DNA of 64,000 bases from Rhodococcus rhodochrous. GTDB taxonomy: Bacteria; Actinomycetota; Actinomycetes; Mycobacteriales; Mycobacteriaceae. Of the stretch, positions 33,997-41,358 are shown piece after piece (the first letter of the stretch is position 1; each line of letters starts with the position of its first letter). Position numbers and translations under genes: made by a program. Below the pieces are notes generated by a model, which was not told the DNA's origin, searched no databases, and saw only the letters and a program-made list of their open reading frames with translations. The stretch covers positions 1,364,001-1,428,000 of the forward strand of contig NZ_CP027557.1 of NCBI RefSeq assembly GCF_014854695.1. Reading direction: 5' to 3'.

Positions 33997-35454
33997 TCAG
34001 AACGGGTAGGGCGCGATGTCGGGACGTACCGTGACCCACTGGGTCTCGGTGAACGCCTCGATGTTCGCGGCCGGACCGCCGAAGCGGGAACCGGTACCGG
34101 ATGCTCCGACCCCGCCGAAGGGAGCGTTGGCCTCGTCGGCGACGGTCATCTCGTTGATGTGGATCTTGCCCGAGTGGATCCGGTCGGCGATCTTCATCGC
34201 CTGTCCCACATCGCCGACGATGCTCACCGACAGGCCGTACTCGGACGCATTGGCCAGCTCGACGGCCTCGTCGGCGTCGGAGAACTTCAGCACCGGAGCG
34301 ACGGGACCGAAGATCTCCTGGCCCCAGGCGGGCATCTCGGTGGTCAGATCGGTCAGGACGGTGGGCCGGTAGAACAACCCCTCGTGCGTGCCGCCGGCGG
34401 CGAGAGTGCCGCCTGCGGCCACGGTCTCCTGCACGATCGTGTCGATGTTCGCCAGCTGACGCTCGTCGATGATCGGGCCCAGGTGCACCGGGCCGCCCGC
34501 GGGATCGCCGACGACGAGCGCATCCGCCTTCGCGACGAGGGCGCGCACGTAGTCGTCGTAGACGGACTCGTGCACCAGGTGCCGGCCGGTGGTCATGCAG
34601 ATCTGGCCCTGGTGGAAGAACGATCCCATCGCGCCGACACCGGCAGCGAGATCGACGTCGGCGCCGGGGAGCACGATCATCGCGTTGTTGCCGCCGAGTT
34701 CGAGGTGGGTGCGCTTGAGATGCTCCGCGCCGGCCTTGCCGACGTGGCGTCCGGCGGCGGTGGATCCGGTGAACGACACCACCCGCACCTCGGGAGCATC
34801 GACGGTCGCGGCGCCGACGTCACCACCACCGGGCAGCACCTGCAGCACACCGGCGGGCAGTCCGGCCTCCTCGAAGATCCGGGCCACGACGACACCACCG
34901 ATGACGGTGGTACGCGGATCCGGCTTGAGCAGCACCGCATTGCCGAGGGCGAGGGCCGGGGCGACCGAGCGCATCGCGAGCAGCAACGGGAAGTTGAACG
35001 GCGCGATCACCGAGACGACGCCGGCGGGCAGTCGGCGCGCGATGGACCAGTGACCGTTGTCCGACGGCAGGTACTCACCGTGCGGATGGGTGGGCAGCGC
35101 CGACGCCTCGAAGCACTCGGTGGCGGAACCGAACACCTCCATGGCGGCCTTGTCCGGGATTGATCCGGCCTCGCGGAGACCCCAGCCGATGAGTTCGTCG
35201 GCGTGTTCGCGGAACTTCTCACCGGCGCGACGGAGGATCTCCGCACGCTCGGACGGCGCGGTGGCGGCCCAGGACTTCTGCGCGGCGGCGGCAGCGCGGG
35301 CGGCGGCGTAGACGTCCTCGGGGTCGGCCAGGCCGATCTCGGCGATCTGTTCCCCGGTCGAGGGGTTGGTGACCTTCGTGGTGCCACCGTTGCCGGGGCG
35401 CCAGCCGTCGAGATGGATCTTTCCCGTCCACAGGGCTTCGTCGAGCAAGGCCAT
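33997..35454 (-). CDS. NAD(P)-dependent aldehyde dehydrogenase (benzaldehyde/vanillin dehydrogenase-like)
   Basis: 485 residues, the usual ALDH length. Oxidises an aldehyde to the acid. Motifs in order: APFNFPLLLAMRS (cofactor site), FTGSTAAGRHVG, the general-base Glu in LELGGNN, the catalytic Cys in QGQICMTTGRH, and EIFGPVAPV. The overall pattern is closest to the benzaldehyde/vanillin/salicylaldehyde group, but no aromatic pathway gene adjoins it. The ATG at 35454 has GAGGAG upstream. A terminator isolates it from the flavoprotein operon. Confidence 0.88.
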   Translation of the reverse strand: MALLDEALWTGKIHLDGWRPGNGGTTKVTNPSTGEQIAEIGLADPEDVYAAARAAAAAQKSWAATAPSERAEILRRAGEKFREHADELIGWGLREAGSIPDKAAMEVFGSATECFEASALPTHPHGEYLPSDNGHWSIARRLPAGVVSVIAPFNFPLLLAMRSVAPALALGNAVLLKPDPRTTVIGGVVVARIFEEAGLPAGVLQVLPGGGDVGAATVDAPEVRVVSFTGSTAAGRHVGKAGAEHLKRTHLELGGNNAMIVLPGADVDLAAGVGAMGSFFHQGQICMTTGRHLVHESVYDDYVRALVAKADALVVGDPAGGPVHLGPIIDERQLANIDTIVQETVAAGGTLAAGGTHEGLFYRPTVLTDLTTEMPAWGQEIFGPVAPVLKFSDADEAVELANASEYGLSVSIVGDVGQAMKIADRIHSGKIHINEMTVADEANAPFGGVGASGTGSRFGGPAANIEAFTETQWVTVRPDIAPYPF

Positions 35455-35534
35455 AGGGTTCTCCTCAGCGTGGTCGTCGCCGTCCCGCGCGCGTGGGACA
35501 CGATGTGTTCCACGAGTGTGGGAGCGATGACGGC

Positions 35535-35575
35535 TCGCAGGATCGACTCTTCTCATTCAACGAGAAAGCCTGCGA
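35535..35575. other. Compound inverted repeat upstream of the aldehyde dehydrogenase
   Basis: Outer arms of 7 bp (35535-35541/35569-35575) and inner arms TTCTC/GAGAA (35550-35554/35562-35566). It lies about 80-120 nt before the aldehyde dehydrogenase start. It could be an operator or a leader RNA structure. Confidence 0.45.
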
Positions 35576-35592
35576 CAGTTCTGGCGGACGAG

Positions 35593-35623
35593 CGCGCCAC
35601 GCGGACGGGGTCCGCGTGGCGCG
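35593..35623 (-). terminator. Terminator of the carD-like gene
   Basis: Perfect 13-bp stem (35593-35605/35611-35623) with a 5-nt loop, 23 bp past the stop of the CarD-like gene. Confidence 0.8.
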
Positions 35624-35645
35624 TCGTGTGTCGAGGGGAGAGCCG

Positions 35646-36170
35646 TCAGCCGGCAGCGACGAGCCGACGCTCTTCGGGGGTGGGTTCGGACGACAGGATC
35701 GCCGACTCGAGCAGCTCTTCCGCCTGCTCGTCCGACAGCGACATGCCGAGGGAGAGTTCGGCGAGGACGGAACTGTGTGCAGTCTTCAGCATGCCCTTCT
35801 CGCCCGCCGACAGGCCCTTCAGATGTTCGCGACGAGTCAGGTCGCGAACCACGGCGGCGGTGACGTGGAGGTCACCGACGTTCAGCTTCTCCCGGTTGCT
35901 CTTGAATCGTCGCGACCACGTCTGTTCTTCGTGTTCGGTGGGAGCGTGCAGGATCGCGAACAGTTCTGCGAGTTCGCTCGGGTCGTAGACGTTGCGCAGT
36001 CCGATCTCCTCGGCCTTCCCCACCGGCACGGCGACCATGAGGTCGGAGCGATGAATCTTCAGTTGCAGATACGGTACGGGCGACTGCTTGATCGTCCGGG
36101 TGATGATCGCGGACACCGTGGCGGGTCCGTGATGGGGATGGACGACGATCTGTCCGGTCGAGAACTGCAT
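35646..36170 (-). CDS. CarD-family transcriptional regulator (paralogue)
   Basis: 174 residues. CarD proteins bind RNA polymerase beta and the upstream edge of the -10 box and stabilise open complexes. The N-terminal RNAP-interaction domain (FSTGQIVVHPHHGPATVSAI) and a helical C-terminal domain are present. The essential mycobacterial CarD (162 residues) sits beside ispD; here no ispD or related gene is near, and the sequence differs (for example RRFKSNREKLNVGDLHV), so this is probably a second copy. The ATG at 36170 has GAGAAG upstream. Confidence 0.88.
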   Translation of the reverse strand: MQFSTGQIVVHPHHGPATVSAIITRTIKQSPVPYLQLKIHRSDLMVAVPVGKAEEIGLRNVYDPSELAELFAILHAPTEHEEQTWSRRFKSNREKLNVGDLHVTAAVVRDLTRREHLKGLSAGEKGMLKTAHSSVLAELSLGMSLSDEQAEELLESAILSSEPTPEERRLVAAG

Positions 36171-36499
36171 ACGACTTCTCTCTGTCGGTGGGTGTCACAC
36201 CCGGTCGTCCGATTCGTAAGGGCACGAACGCAACCGCACGACCGTCGCATCACTGCAGCGCTCCGGGAACGAGGACTGATGCGGACGCGGGAAGGCTCAT
36301 TCCATTCGGATGATCGAGCCGGAACCCGCGAGGTGACATGTCCCATCATCGCAGGTGGCCCGCGCACACGTCCGCTGTGGGGTAGGTCACACGGGCTCGA
36401 CGGTGGTCGACGCTCCGCGGTCGAGCCACACGTGGGGGAAACATTTGACATGATCGGCGGGCCGGACGCGCCGGTGCGAACGCAGAGCAGGAGTGACAA
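36171..36499. other. Intergenic region between the carD-like gene and an esterase gene
   Basis: 329 bp without a convincing gene. It must hold both divergent promoters. A TTGACA occurs at 36445-36450, but no good -10 follows at normal spacing. I see no hairpin or repeat that stands out. Confidence 0.5.
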
Positions 36500-37522
36500 T
36501 TGGCCGAGGACGTCACCGAGAGCAGGCCTCGTCGCCCGATCGGACCCCGGGTCGTGCTCGTTCTGGCATTCGTCGTGGTGGTCACGGCCGCCGCATTCGT
36601 CCTCACCCCCGTGCCGGGGTCACTGGTGGTGCGCAAGGTGTTCGAACGCGACGCGCGGGAGCAGACCGAGAAGCTCGCGGTGGACGCTCCGGAGACGGAC
36701 TTCGTCGCCGACCTCCACTACCGGGAGGACGACCCGGACGCCTACCTCGACGTGTACACACCGCCAGGGACCACCGAGGCGCTGCCGACGATCGTGTGGA
36801 CGCACGGCGGCGCATGGTTGTCGGGTAATCGCACCAACTACGCGGGTTACTACAGGCGTCTCGCGGCCGCCGGATTCACTGTGGTGTCGGTCGGCTACTC
36901 GCTCGCACCGGGCCATCGCTATCCGACCCCGGTGCGGCAACTCGTCGATGCACAGCGCTACCTGCTCGAGCACGCCGACGAACTGCACATCGACACCGAG
37001 CGGATCGTGCTCGCCGGTGACTCGGCCGGGGCGCAACTGTCCGCGCAGATCGCCGCGGCGGTCACCGACCCCGACTACGCCGCGCTCCTCGGTGTCGACC
37101 CGGCGTTCACACCGGAGAACGTGCGCGGTGTCGTGCTCAACTGCGGCATCTACGACGTGTCCGCGATCGGTGGGAGCGGCGGGCTGATCGGATGGGGCGT
37201 CGAGCAGGCGATGTGGGCCTACACCGGCGCCCGGGAATTCGCCACTTCGGATGCGGCGGGCCAGATGTCGGTGTTGAACTCGGTCACCGAGAACTTCCCG
37301 GCCACCTACATTTCCGGTGGCAACGCCGATCCGCTCACCGCCACCCAGTCCGAGAGGCTCGCGCAGCGACTCACCGGACTGGGTGTGCAGGTGGATGCGT
37401 TGTTCTATCCGGACGATCACACACCGGAACTGGCACACGAGTACCAGTTCGATCTGTCCACGCCGGATGCGCGTGCCGCGCTCGAGCGGACGATCGATTT
37501 CGTCCGCAAGGTCACGACGTAG
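36500..37522 (+). CDS. Membrane-anchored or secreted alpha/beta hydrolase (BD-FAE/lipase-like)
   Basis: 340 residues from a TTG start at 36500 with CAGGAG 7 nt upstream. A hydrophobic segment at about 17-37 (VVLVLAFVVVVTAAAFVLT) is a signal anchor. The catalytic domain has the hormone-sensitive-lipase-type oxyanion motif THGGAWLSG and nucleophile GDSAGAQ, and late DDHTPELAHEYQF supplies candidate His and acid residues. It is a probable extracytoplasmic esterase. It converges with the PfpI gene, with the coding ends overlapping by 11 bp. Confidence 0.85.
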   Translation: MAEDVTESRPRRPIGPRVVLVLAFVVVVTAAAFVLTPVPGSLVVRKVFERDAREQTEKLAVDAPETDFVADLHYREDDPDAYLDVYTPPGTTEALPTIVWTHGGAWLSGNRTNYAGYYRRLAAAGFTVVSVGYSLAPGHRYPTPVRQLVDAQRYLLEHADELHIDTERIVLAGDSAGAQLSAQIAAAVTDPDYAALLGVDPAFTPENVRGVVLNCGIYDVSAIGGSGGLIGWGVEQAMWAYTGAREFATSDAAGQMSVLNSVTENFPATYISGGNADPLTATQSERLAQRLTGLGVQVDALFYPDDHTPELAHEYQFDLSTPDARAALERTIDFVRKVTT

Positions 37523-38225
37523 CGCGCGCGGGGATCTCGGCGACGACACGTTCGGCGAGCGGCCGCGAGGAGGCCGGGTTCTGGCCCGTGTACAGGACGC
37601 GGTCGACCACCACGTGCGGCTCCCAGGCGTCCGCGGACGAGAAGACCGCGCCCGCCTCCTGGAGACGGTCCTGCAGCAACCAGGGTGCCTTGTCGGCCAG
37701 TCCCGCCTGGACCTCCTCGACGTTCGTGAACGCCGTCAGGCTGTAACCCTCGAACAGCCAGCGGCCGCCGGACTCGTGGGCGGGGAGCAGGGCCGCCGGG
37801 GCGTGGCACACCATCGCGACCACCTTGTCGGCCTCGACGAAGTGCCGCACGAGTTCACCGAACCGCTCGTCGACGGCGAGATCCTCCATCGGGCCGTGAC
37901 CACCGGGCACGAACAGCAGGTCGAAGTCCTCGGCCCGCTGGTCCTCGAGCACCGCCGCACCGGAGAGCACCGGCTGCAACTTCTCGAGCGTCGACTTCAA
38001 CTCGGCCACGCGGTCCTCACCGCCTGCGGCGTCGGGTTCGAGGCTGGCCTGGTCCACGACGGGCGTGCGGCCGCCCGGAGTGGCAACGGTGATGTCGTAA
38101 CCGGCCTCGTCGAAGACGGTGTACGGCTCGACGAGTTCCTCCGCCCAGAAGCCCGTGGGATGGCGGGTGCCGTCCTGCAACGTCCAATGATCGGCGGAGC
38201 TGACGACGAACAGGATGCGGGTCAT
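37512..38225 (-). CDS. DJ-1/PfpI family protein (type 1 glutamine amidotransferase-like, Hsp31-like)
   Basis: 237 residues. The catalytic cysteine is C140 in VCHAPAALL, with a preceding FVPGGHGPMEDL, and TGFWAEELVEPY supplies the conserved Glu. The layout fits the Hsp31/YhbO-type chaperone-glyoxalase group that handles methylglyoxal and stress-damaged proteins. The ATG at 38225 has AAGGAC upstream. A TACGTT box and a SigF-like GGGTAC element both precede it. Confidence 0.88.
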   Translation of the reverse strand: MTRILFVVSSADHWTLQDGTRHPTGFWAEELVEPYTVFDEAGYDITVATPGGRTPVVDQASLEPDAAGGEDRVAELKSTLEKLQPVLSGAAVLEDQRAEDFDLLFVPGGHGPMEDLAVDERFGELVRHFVEADKVVAMVCHAPAALLPAHESGGRWLFEGYSLTAFTNVEEVQAGLADKAPWLLQDRLQEAGAVFSSADAWEPHVVVDRVLYTGQNPASSRPLAERVVAEIPARATS

Positions 38226-38243
38226 GGTGTGTCCTTTCGAATG

Positions 38244-38283
38244 AACGTAGACGTCGCGTACCCGCTGCGAGCGGGACCGACAC
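38244..38283 (-). promoter_or_regulatory. Promoter region of the PfpI gene, including a SigF-like element
   Basis: On the minus strand GTGT (complement of 38280-38283), 16 nt, then GGGTAC (complement of 38258-38263) resembles the actinobacterial SigF pattern GGTTT-N15-17-GGGTA. A TACGTT -10 (complement of 38244-38249) is an alternative housekeeping promoter. Confidence 0.35.
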
Positions 38284-38294
38284 GGGGGGTGACG

Positions 38295-38329
38295 ACGATC
38301 GCCGGGCCCACGAGGGACCCGGCGATCGT
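38295..38329 (-). terminator. Hairpin after the ferritin-like gene
   Basis: 12-bp perfect stem (38295-38306/38318-38329), loop 11 nt, 25 bp beyond the ferritin-like stop. Confidence 0.7.
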
Positions 38330-38354
38330 GTGATGTGACTGTGGGTACGGCGGA

Positions 38355-39314
38355 TCAGACGCCGACCACCTCCTGCGCGATGGCGGCCAGACGGGTCTGG
38401 GCCGCGGAGATCACGCCGTGTCGTGCCTTGTGCGCTTCCTCGTAGGCGACGATCGCCCGGATGTCCGCAGGTTCGGTCAGTTCCTTGACCGCCGCCACGG
38501 CCTTCGGGACGGTGAGATCGTCGTAGTTCCGGATCGGCAGCTCCTCCTCGGTGAGGACACCCGAGGCGCTGCGTGCCCTGTGCAGAGCGTCGGCGGTGCC
38601 GTCGGCACCTTCTCGACGGCTCACGCGTTCGGCCGTCTCGAGAGCCGCATCGCGCGAGGCACCGATAGTCTTGGCTGCGACGTCACCGGCGTGCGCGCCG
38701 CGCGAGAGCAGCGACTCGATGCGGGGACGCGTCGAGCGGGCGACGTCGATCGCTCGATCGATGCTGCGCGCCGACCAGGTGACCGGCGTGTTGACCAGAC
38801 GCACCGCTGCGCCGGCCGCGGCCTGCAGGGGAGTGCGACGCAGAGCGGCAGGACCGCCGAGCGCCTCCTCCGCGATGACGGTGGTGAGCCACTCGACCGT
38901 CGCCGTGTGAGCTGTGATCAGACGGTCCGCCAGCGACACGATCGACTTGTGTCCGCCCGCGGTGGCCAGTGCCTTCACATAGCGGGCACGGTCGAGGAGC
39001 TGATGTTCGAGGGCGAGGTCGGACAGCAGTGCTTCGTCGAACGGCTGCGCCTGCTCGGTGAGGGTCTTCACCATGATGGCGGCGCGGCCGATGAACGGCC
39101 CGACCACATCGGGAAGTCCGCCCAGATCGCGGATCGCCTCTTCGATCGCCACCGCACGGATGCGGCAGTTCTCGGCGTTCTCGGTCAGCTCCTTGCGTAC
39201 CGCTTCGGTTCGGGCCTGCGCGACACGCGTTTCGGCGACCTGGGTCTCTGCATGGGTCAGTTCGTGGAGAGTGCGCAACTGGGTGAGCAACGCGGGAGTT
39301 CGATTCTCGGTCAT
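38355..39314 (-). CDS. Ferritin-like domain protein with C-terminal YDxLT/YExAHxAR helical module
   Basis: 319 residues. Residues about 1-170 form a predicted four-helix bundle with acidic and His residues in ferritin-like spacing (HAETQ, AIEEAIRDLGG, ALEHQLLDRARY, HTATVEW). The middle (about 175-260) is basic and helical. The last 55 residues repeat the motif YDDLT...YEEAHKARHG seen also in the Rv1109c-like protein at 4671-5363. It is a likely stress protein with a metal-binding or structural role. The ATG at 39314 has AGGAGG upstream. Confidence 0.75.
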   Translation of the reverse strand: MTENRTPALLTQLRTLHELTHAETQVAETRVAQARTEAVRKELTENAENCRIRAVAIEEAIRDLGGLPDVVGPFIGRAAIMVKTLTEQAQPFDEALLSDLALEHQLLDRARYVKALATAGGHKSIVSLADRLITAHTATVEWLTTVIAEEALGGPAALRRTPLQAAAGAAVRLVNTPVTWSARSIDRAIDVARSTRPRIESLLSRGAHAGDVAAKTIGASRDAALETAERVSRREGADGTADALHRARSASGVLTEEELPIRNYDDLTVPKAVAAVKELTEPADIRAIVAYEEAHKARHGVISAAQTRLAAIAQEVVGV

Positions 39315-39400
39315 CGTGCGTTCGCCTCCTTCGCACTGGAAGAGTCGGTGATCTACCGACGAATTCACATCCATCGAGAAAATGACGTGACAACTGTCGG

Positions 39401-39425
39401 CTACCCGACCCCCGGAACTGCTAAC
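39401..39425 (-). promoter_or_regulatory. Weak SigF-like promoter of the ferritin-like gene
   Basis: Minus strand GTTA (complement of 39422-39425), 15 nt, GGGTAG (complement of 39401-39406). The -35 match is partial. Confidence 0.3.
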
Positions 39426-39506
39426 GTCTATGTGATCCATAACACACCCCCTGGTCGGGTTCGTTGCTGCAGTGACCACTCGGCGCACGCGAGTCACACG
39501 GGTCTC

Positions 39507-39533
39507 GGTTTGAGCCCGTTACTCGCGGGGAAA
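39507..39533 (+). promoter_or_regulatory. SigF-like stress promoter
   Basis: GGTTT at 39507-39511, 16 nt, GGGAAA at 39528-39533. It closely matches the mycobacterial SigF pattern GGTTT-N15-17-GGGTAA and points toward the small membrane-protein gene, about 120 nt downstream. Confidence 0.5.
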
Positions 39534-39656
39534 CTTCGGAGCACACCTTGACGTGAGAGATCGAGGCCGGGACGAGACGCGGTCCGCCTGACTCTTCAGG
39601 TGATCGGCGACCGTGAGACGGCCGCAAGCAGCACAAAGGAAAGCGGGGACGACACG

Positions 39657-39992
39657 ATGACCACGGCAGCACCCGTCATGCCCACGGACGTGATCACCGC
39701 TCCGGCGACGGTTGCTCCGTCGCAGTCGGCCGAGACTCCGGTGCGGACGATCGACGCGCGGTCCGTCGAGGCTCCGCCGTCGGCCGACGTGGCGTCGAGG
39801 GAGGTGGACCCTCCGGTGGCGGAGGAGATGCCGGCTCTGCTCGAGCACCCGATCGCAGGTTTGTTGATGTTCGTCGTTCTCGCCGTCTGCGGATTCGCAG
39901 CCGCCGCGGTGGTCGCAGGATCCGTGGCGGCCGGGCTCGCTCTGGCGGGTGTCGTCGGAGGAGCGGCGGCGACTCTCGTCGCTGTTCTCTGA
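39657..39992 (+). CDS. Small single-pass membrane protein
   Basis: 111 residues from ATG 39657. The first about 65 residues are Pro/Thr/Val/Ala-rich and likely disordered; a C-terminal Gly/Ala-rich hydrophobic stretch (about 70-111) forms one or two membrane helices. No recognisable domain. The SigF-like promoter upstream suggests stress expression. Composition is like neighbouring genes. Could be an envelope-tension or tail-anchored protein; unknown. Confidence 0.6.
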   Translation: MTTAAPVMPTDVITAPATVAPSQSAETPVRTIDARSVEAPPSADVASREVDPPVAEEMPALLEHPIAGLLMFVVLAVCGFAAAAVVAGSVAAGLALAGVVGGAAATLVAVL

Positions 39993-40058
39993 CGTGGCAG
40001 AACGACACCGGTAGGCCCGTTTCGTCCAGATCGGAACGGGAGGATATCGTCTCCGGTC

Positions 40059-40559
40059 ATGTCCAAGGAATTCGTTTTCACGTCCACGCTCGACCACAGC
40101 GTCGAACGCGTCCACGGCGCTTTGACCAGCGAGGACTTCTGGAACAGCCGACTGGCTGCGAGCCAGACCGGCGTGGGGCAGCTCGAGGTCGGCTCCGGTC
40201 CCGGAACCTTCCGCGCGAAGGTCTCCGACCAGATCGACACCTCTGCTCTGCCCGCGGTCGTCCGGGGCGTGGTGCGAGGACCTCTGATCATCGAGCGCAC
40301 CGACGAGTGGGGCGGACTCGAGGGCGGTACGGCGCAGGGAACGCTCGCCGGCAGCACGTCGGGACTGCCGATCACGATCGCGGCCCGTTCGGAACTGCGG
40401 GGCAACGCGGCCGGCGGTACCGAGATCGAGGTGCGTGGCGAGGCCACCGTCAAGGTCCCCGTCGTCGGCGGGCAGATCGAGGGTCTGATCGTCCAGCTCG
40501 TCGAGAACATCGTCCAGAACGATCGGACCGACATCGACAAGTGGCTCACCGAGAACTGA
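40059..40559 (+). CDS. DUF2505 family protein
   Basis: 166 residues matching the actinobacterial DUF2505 family, which is related to START/Bet v1-like lipid-binding folds. The N-terminus EFVFTSTLDHSVERVHGALTS and the C-terminal KVPVVGGQIEGLIVQLV are typical. Cytosolic; binds an unknown ligand, if any. TATCGT (40045-40050) is 8 nt before the ATG, so it is possibly leaderless. A two-tier hairpin follows. Confidence 0.85.
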   Translation: MSKEFVFTSTLDHSVERVHGALTSEDFWNSRLAASQTGVGQLEVGSGPGTFRAKVSDQIDTSALPAVVRGVVRGPLIIERTDEWGGLEGGTAQGTLAGSTSGLPITIAARSELRGNAAGGTEIEVRGEATVKVPVVGGQIEGLIVQLVENIVQNDRTDIDKWLTEN

Positions 40560-40609
40560 CTCGCGGGGTCGCCCGATCGATCGGCTCCCGGTCGACGGGT
40601 CATCTGTTC

Positions 40610-40647
40610 CGATGCCGCCGTTCCTCTTCCGAGGTGCGGCGGCATCG
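40610..40647 (+). terminator. Two-tier hairpin after the DUF2505 gene
   Basis: 11-bp outer stem (40610-40620/40637-40647) enclosing a CCTC/GAGG inner stem. It sits 50 bp past the stop. Confidence 0.75.
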
Positions 40648-40724
40648 TCGTTCCGGACGGATCGGTCGGCGACACACCGGGGCGGGTCGTTGAAGAGGGG
40701 TGTGACCCGGGCCACCATCGGATC

Positions 40725-40922
40725 ATGTCGATGCCGTGGGACGAGGACGGCGGCTACGCGTGGGAACGCCGCGAGGCCGGATACACCTGGGAGCAGATCG
40801 GCAGCGAACTCGGTTGCCCTGCCCATGTCGCACAGAATCTGGGGGAGCGTTACCACGCGGATATCACCGCCGAGATGACGAGGAACCAGTTGTCGCTGTT
40901 CGACATCTCGACGGAGACCTGA
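40725..40922 (+). CDS. Small hypothetical protein, possible single HTH
   Basis: 65 residues. YTWEQIGSELGCPAHVAQNLGERYHADI resembles a helix-turn-helix (GSELGC as the turn), but the protein has little else. Acidic and aromatic N-terminus (MPWDEDGGYAWERREAGY). No ribosome site is evident. It may be a tiny DNA-binding protein. The coding call rests on sensible composition and its position between a terminator and the S4 gene. Confidence 0.5.
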   Translation: MSMPWDEDGGYAWERREAGYTWEQIGSELGCPAHVAQNLGERYHADITAEMTRNQLSLFDISTET

Positions 40923-41021
40923 ATCCCGGCTGCCGGTGTTCGCCGTGTGTTCATCGGATGTGCACCCGTACGGACCTCGTGCGAAGAGGCATCGTCGCCT
41001 CCGGAGGGGACCGTAGGTGTC

Positions 41022-41252
41022 ATGGAGGCACTCGTGCGCGACTCCCTGTTCGGTTTCCTGCAGGAGAGCGGACTCGCCGGCTCGGGCGGTGAAGCGGCGG
41101 CGCTGCTCATGGAAGGTCTCGTCCGCGTCGATCATCGCCAGGTCCGCAGTCCCCGCACCCCACTTCGTGCCGGGGACGTCGTCTCGATCGCGGGTACGCG
41201 ATCGATGGCGGTCTTCGGCGTCTCTCCCGGTGGGGTTCGTCCCGTCCTGTAG
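41022..41252 (+). CDS. S4-domain RNA-binding protein (YbcJ/YaaA-like)
   Basis: 76 residues, almost entirely an S4-like RNA-binding domain: LFGFLQESGLAGSGGEAAALLMEGLVRVDHRQV...LRAGDVVSI matches the small YaaA/YbcJ family pattern. Probably binds rRNA or a structured RNA; no catalytic domain. The ATG at 41022 is 107 bp upstream of recC. A longer in-frame start at 40947 adds non-conserved-looking residues. Confidence 0.75.
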   Translation: MEALVRDSLFGFLQESGLAGSGGEAAALLMEGLVRVDHRQVRSPRTPLRAGDVVSIAGTRSMAVFGVSPGGVRPVL

Positions 41253-41358
41253 CTCGTCCGTCGCACGGAGCACCCGCGACCTGCGACGCAGTCGCCTGTC
41301 CGGGCGGTGTGATAAGCCGTACCGGACGAGAACGAGCGACGACGAGGGAGAACGACGC

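Larger units (their letters stand above)
39315..39656. other. Intergenic region with divergent SigF-like promoters
   Basis: About 340 bp with no convincing gene. It separates the ferritin-like gene from a small membrane-protein gene. Both sides carry SigF-like elements (listed separately). No hairpin of note. Confidence 0.55.
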
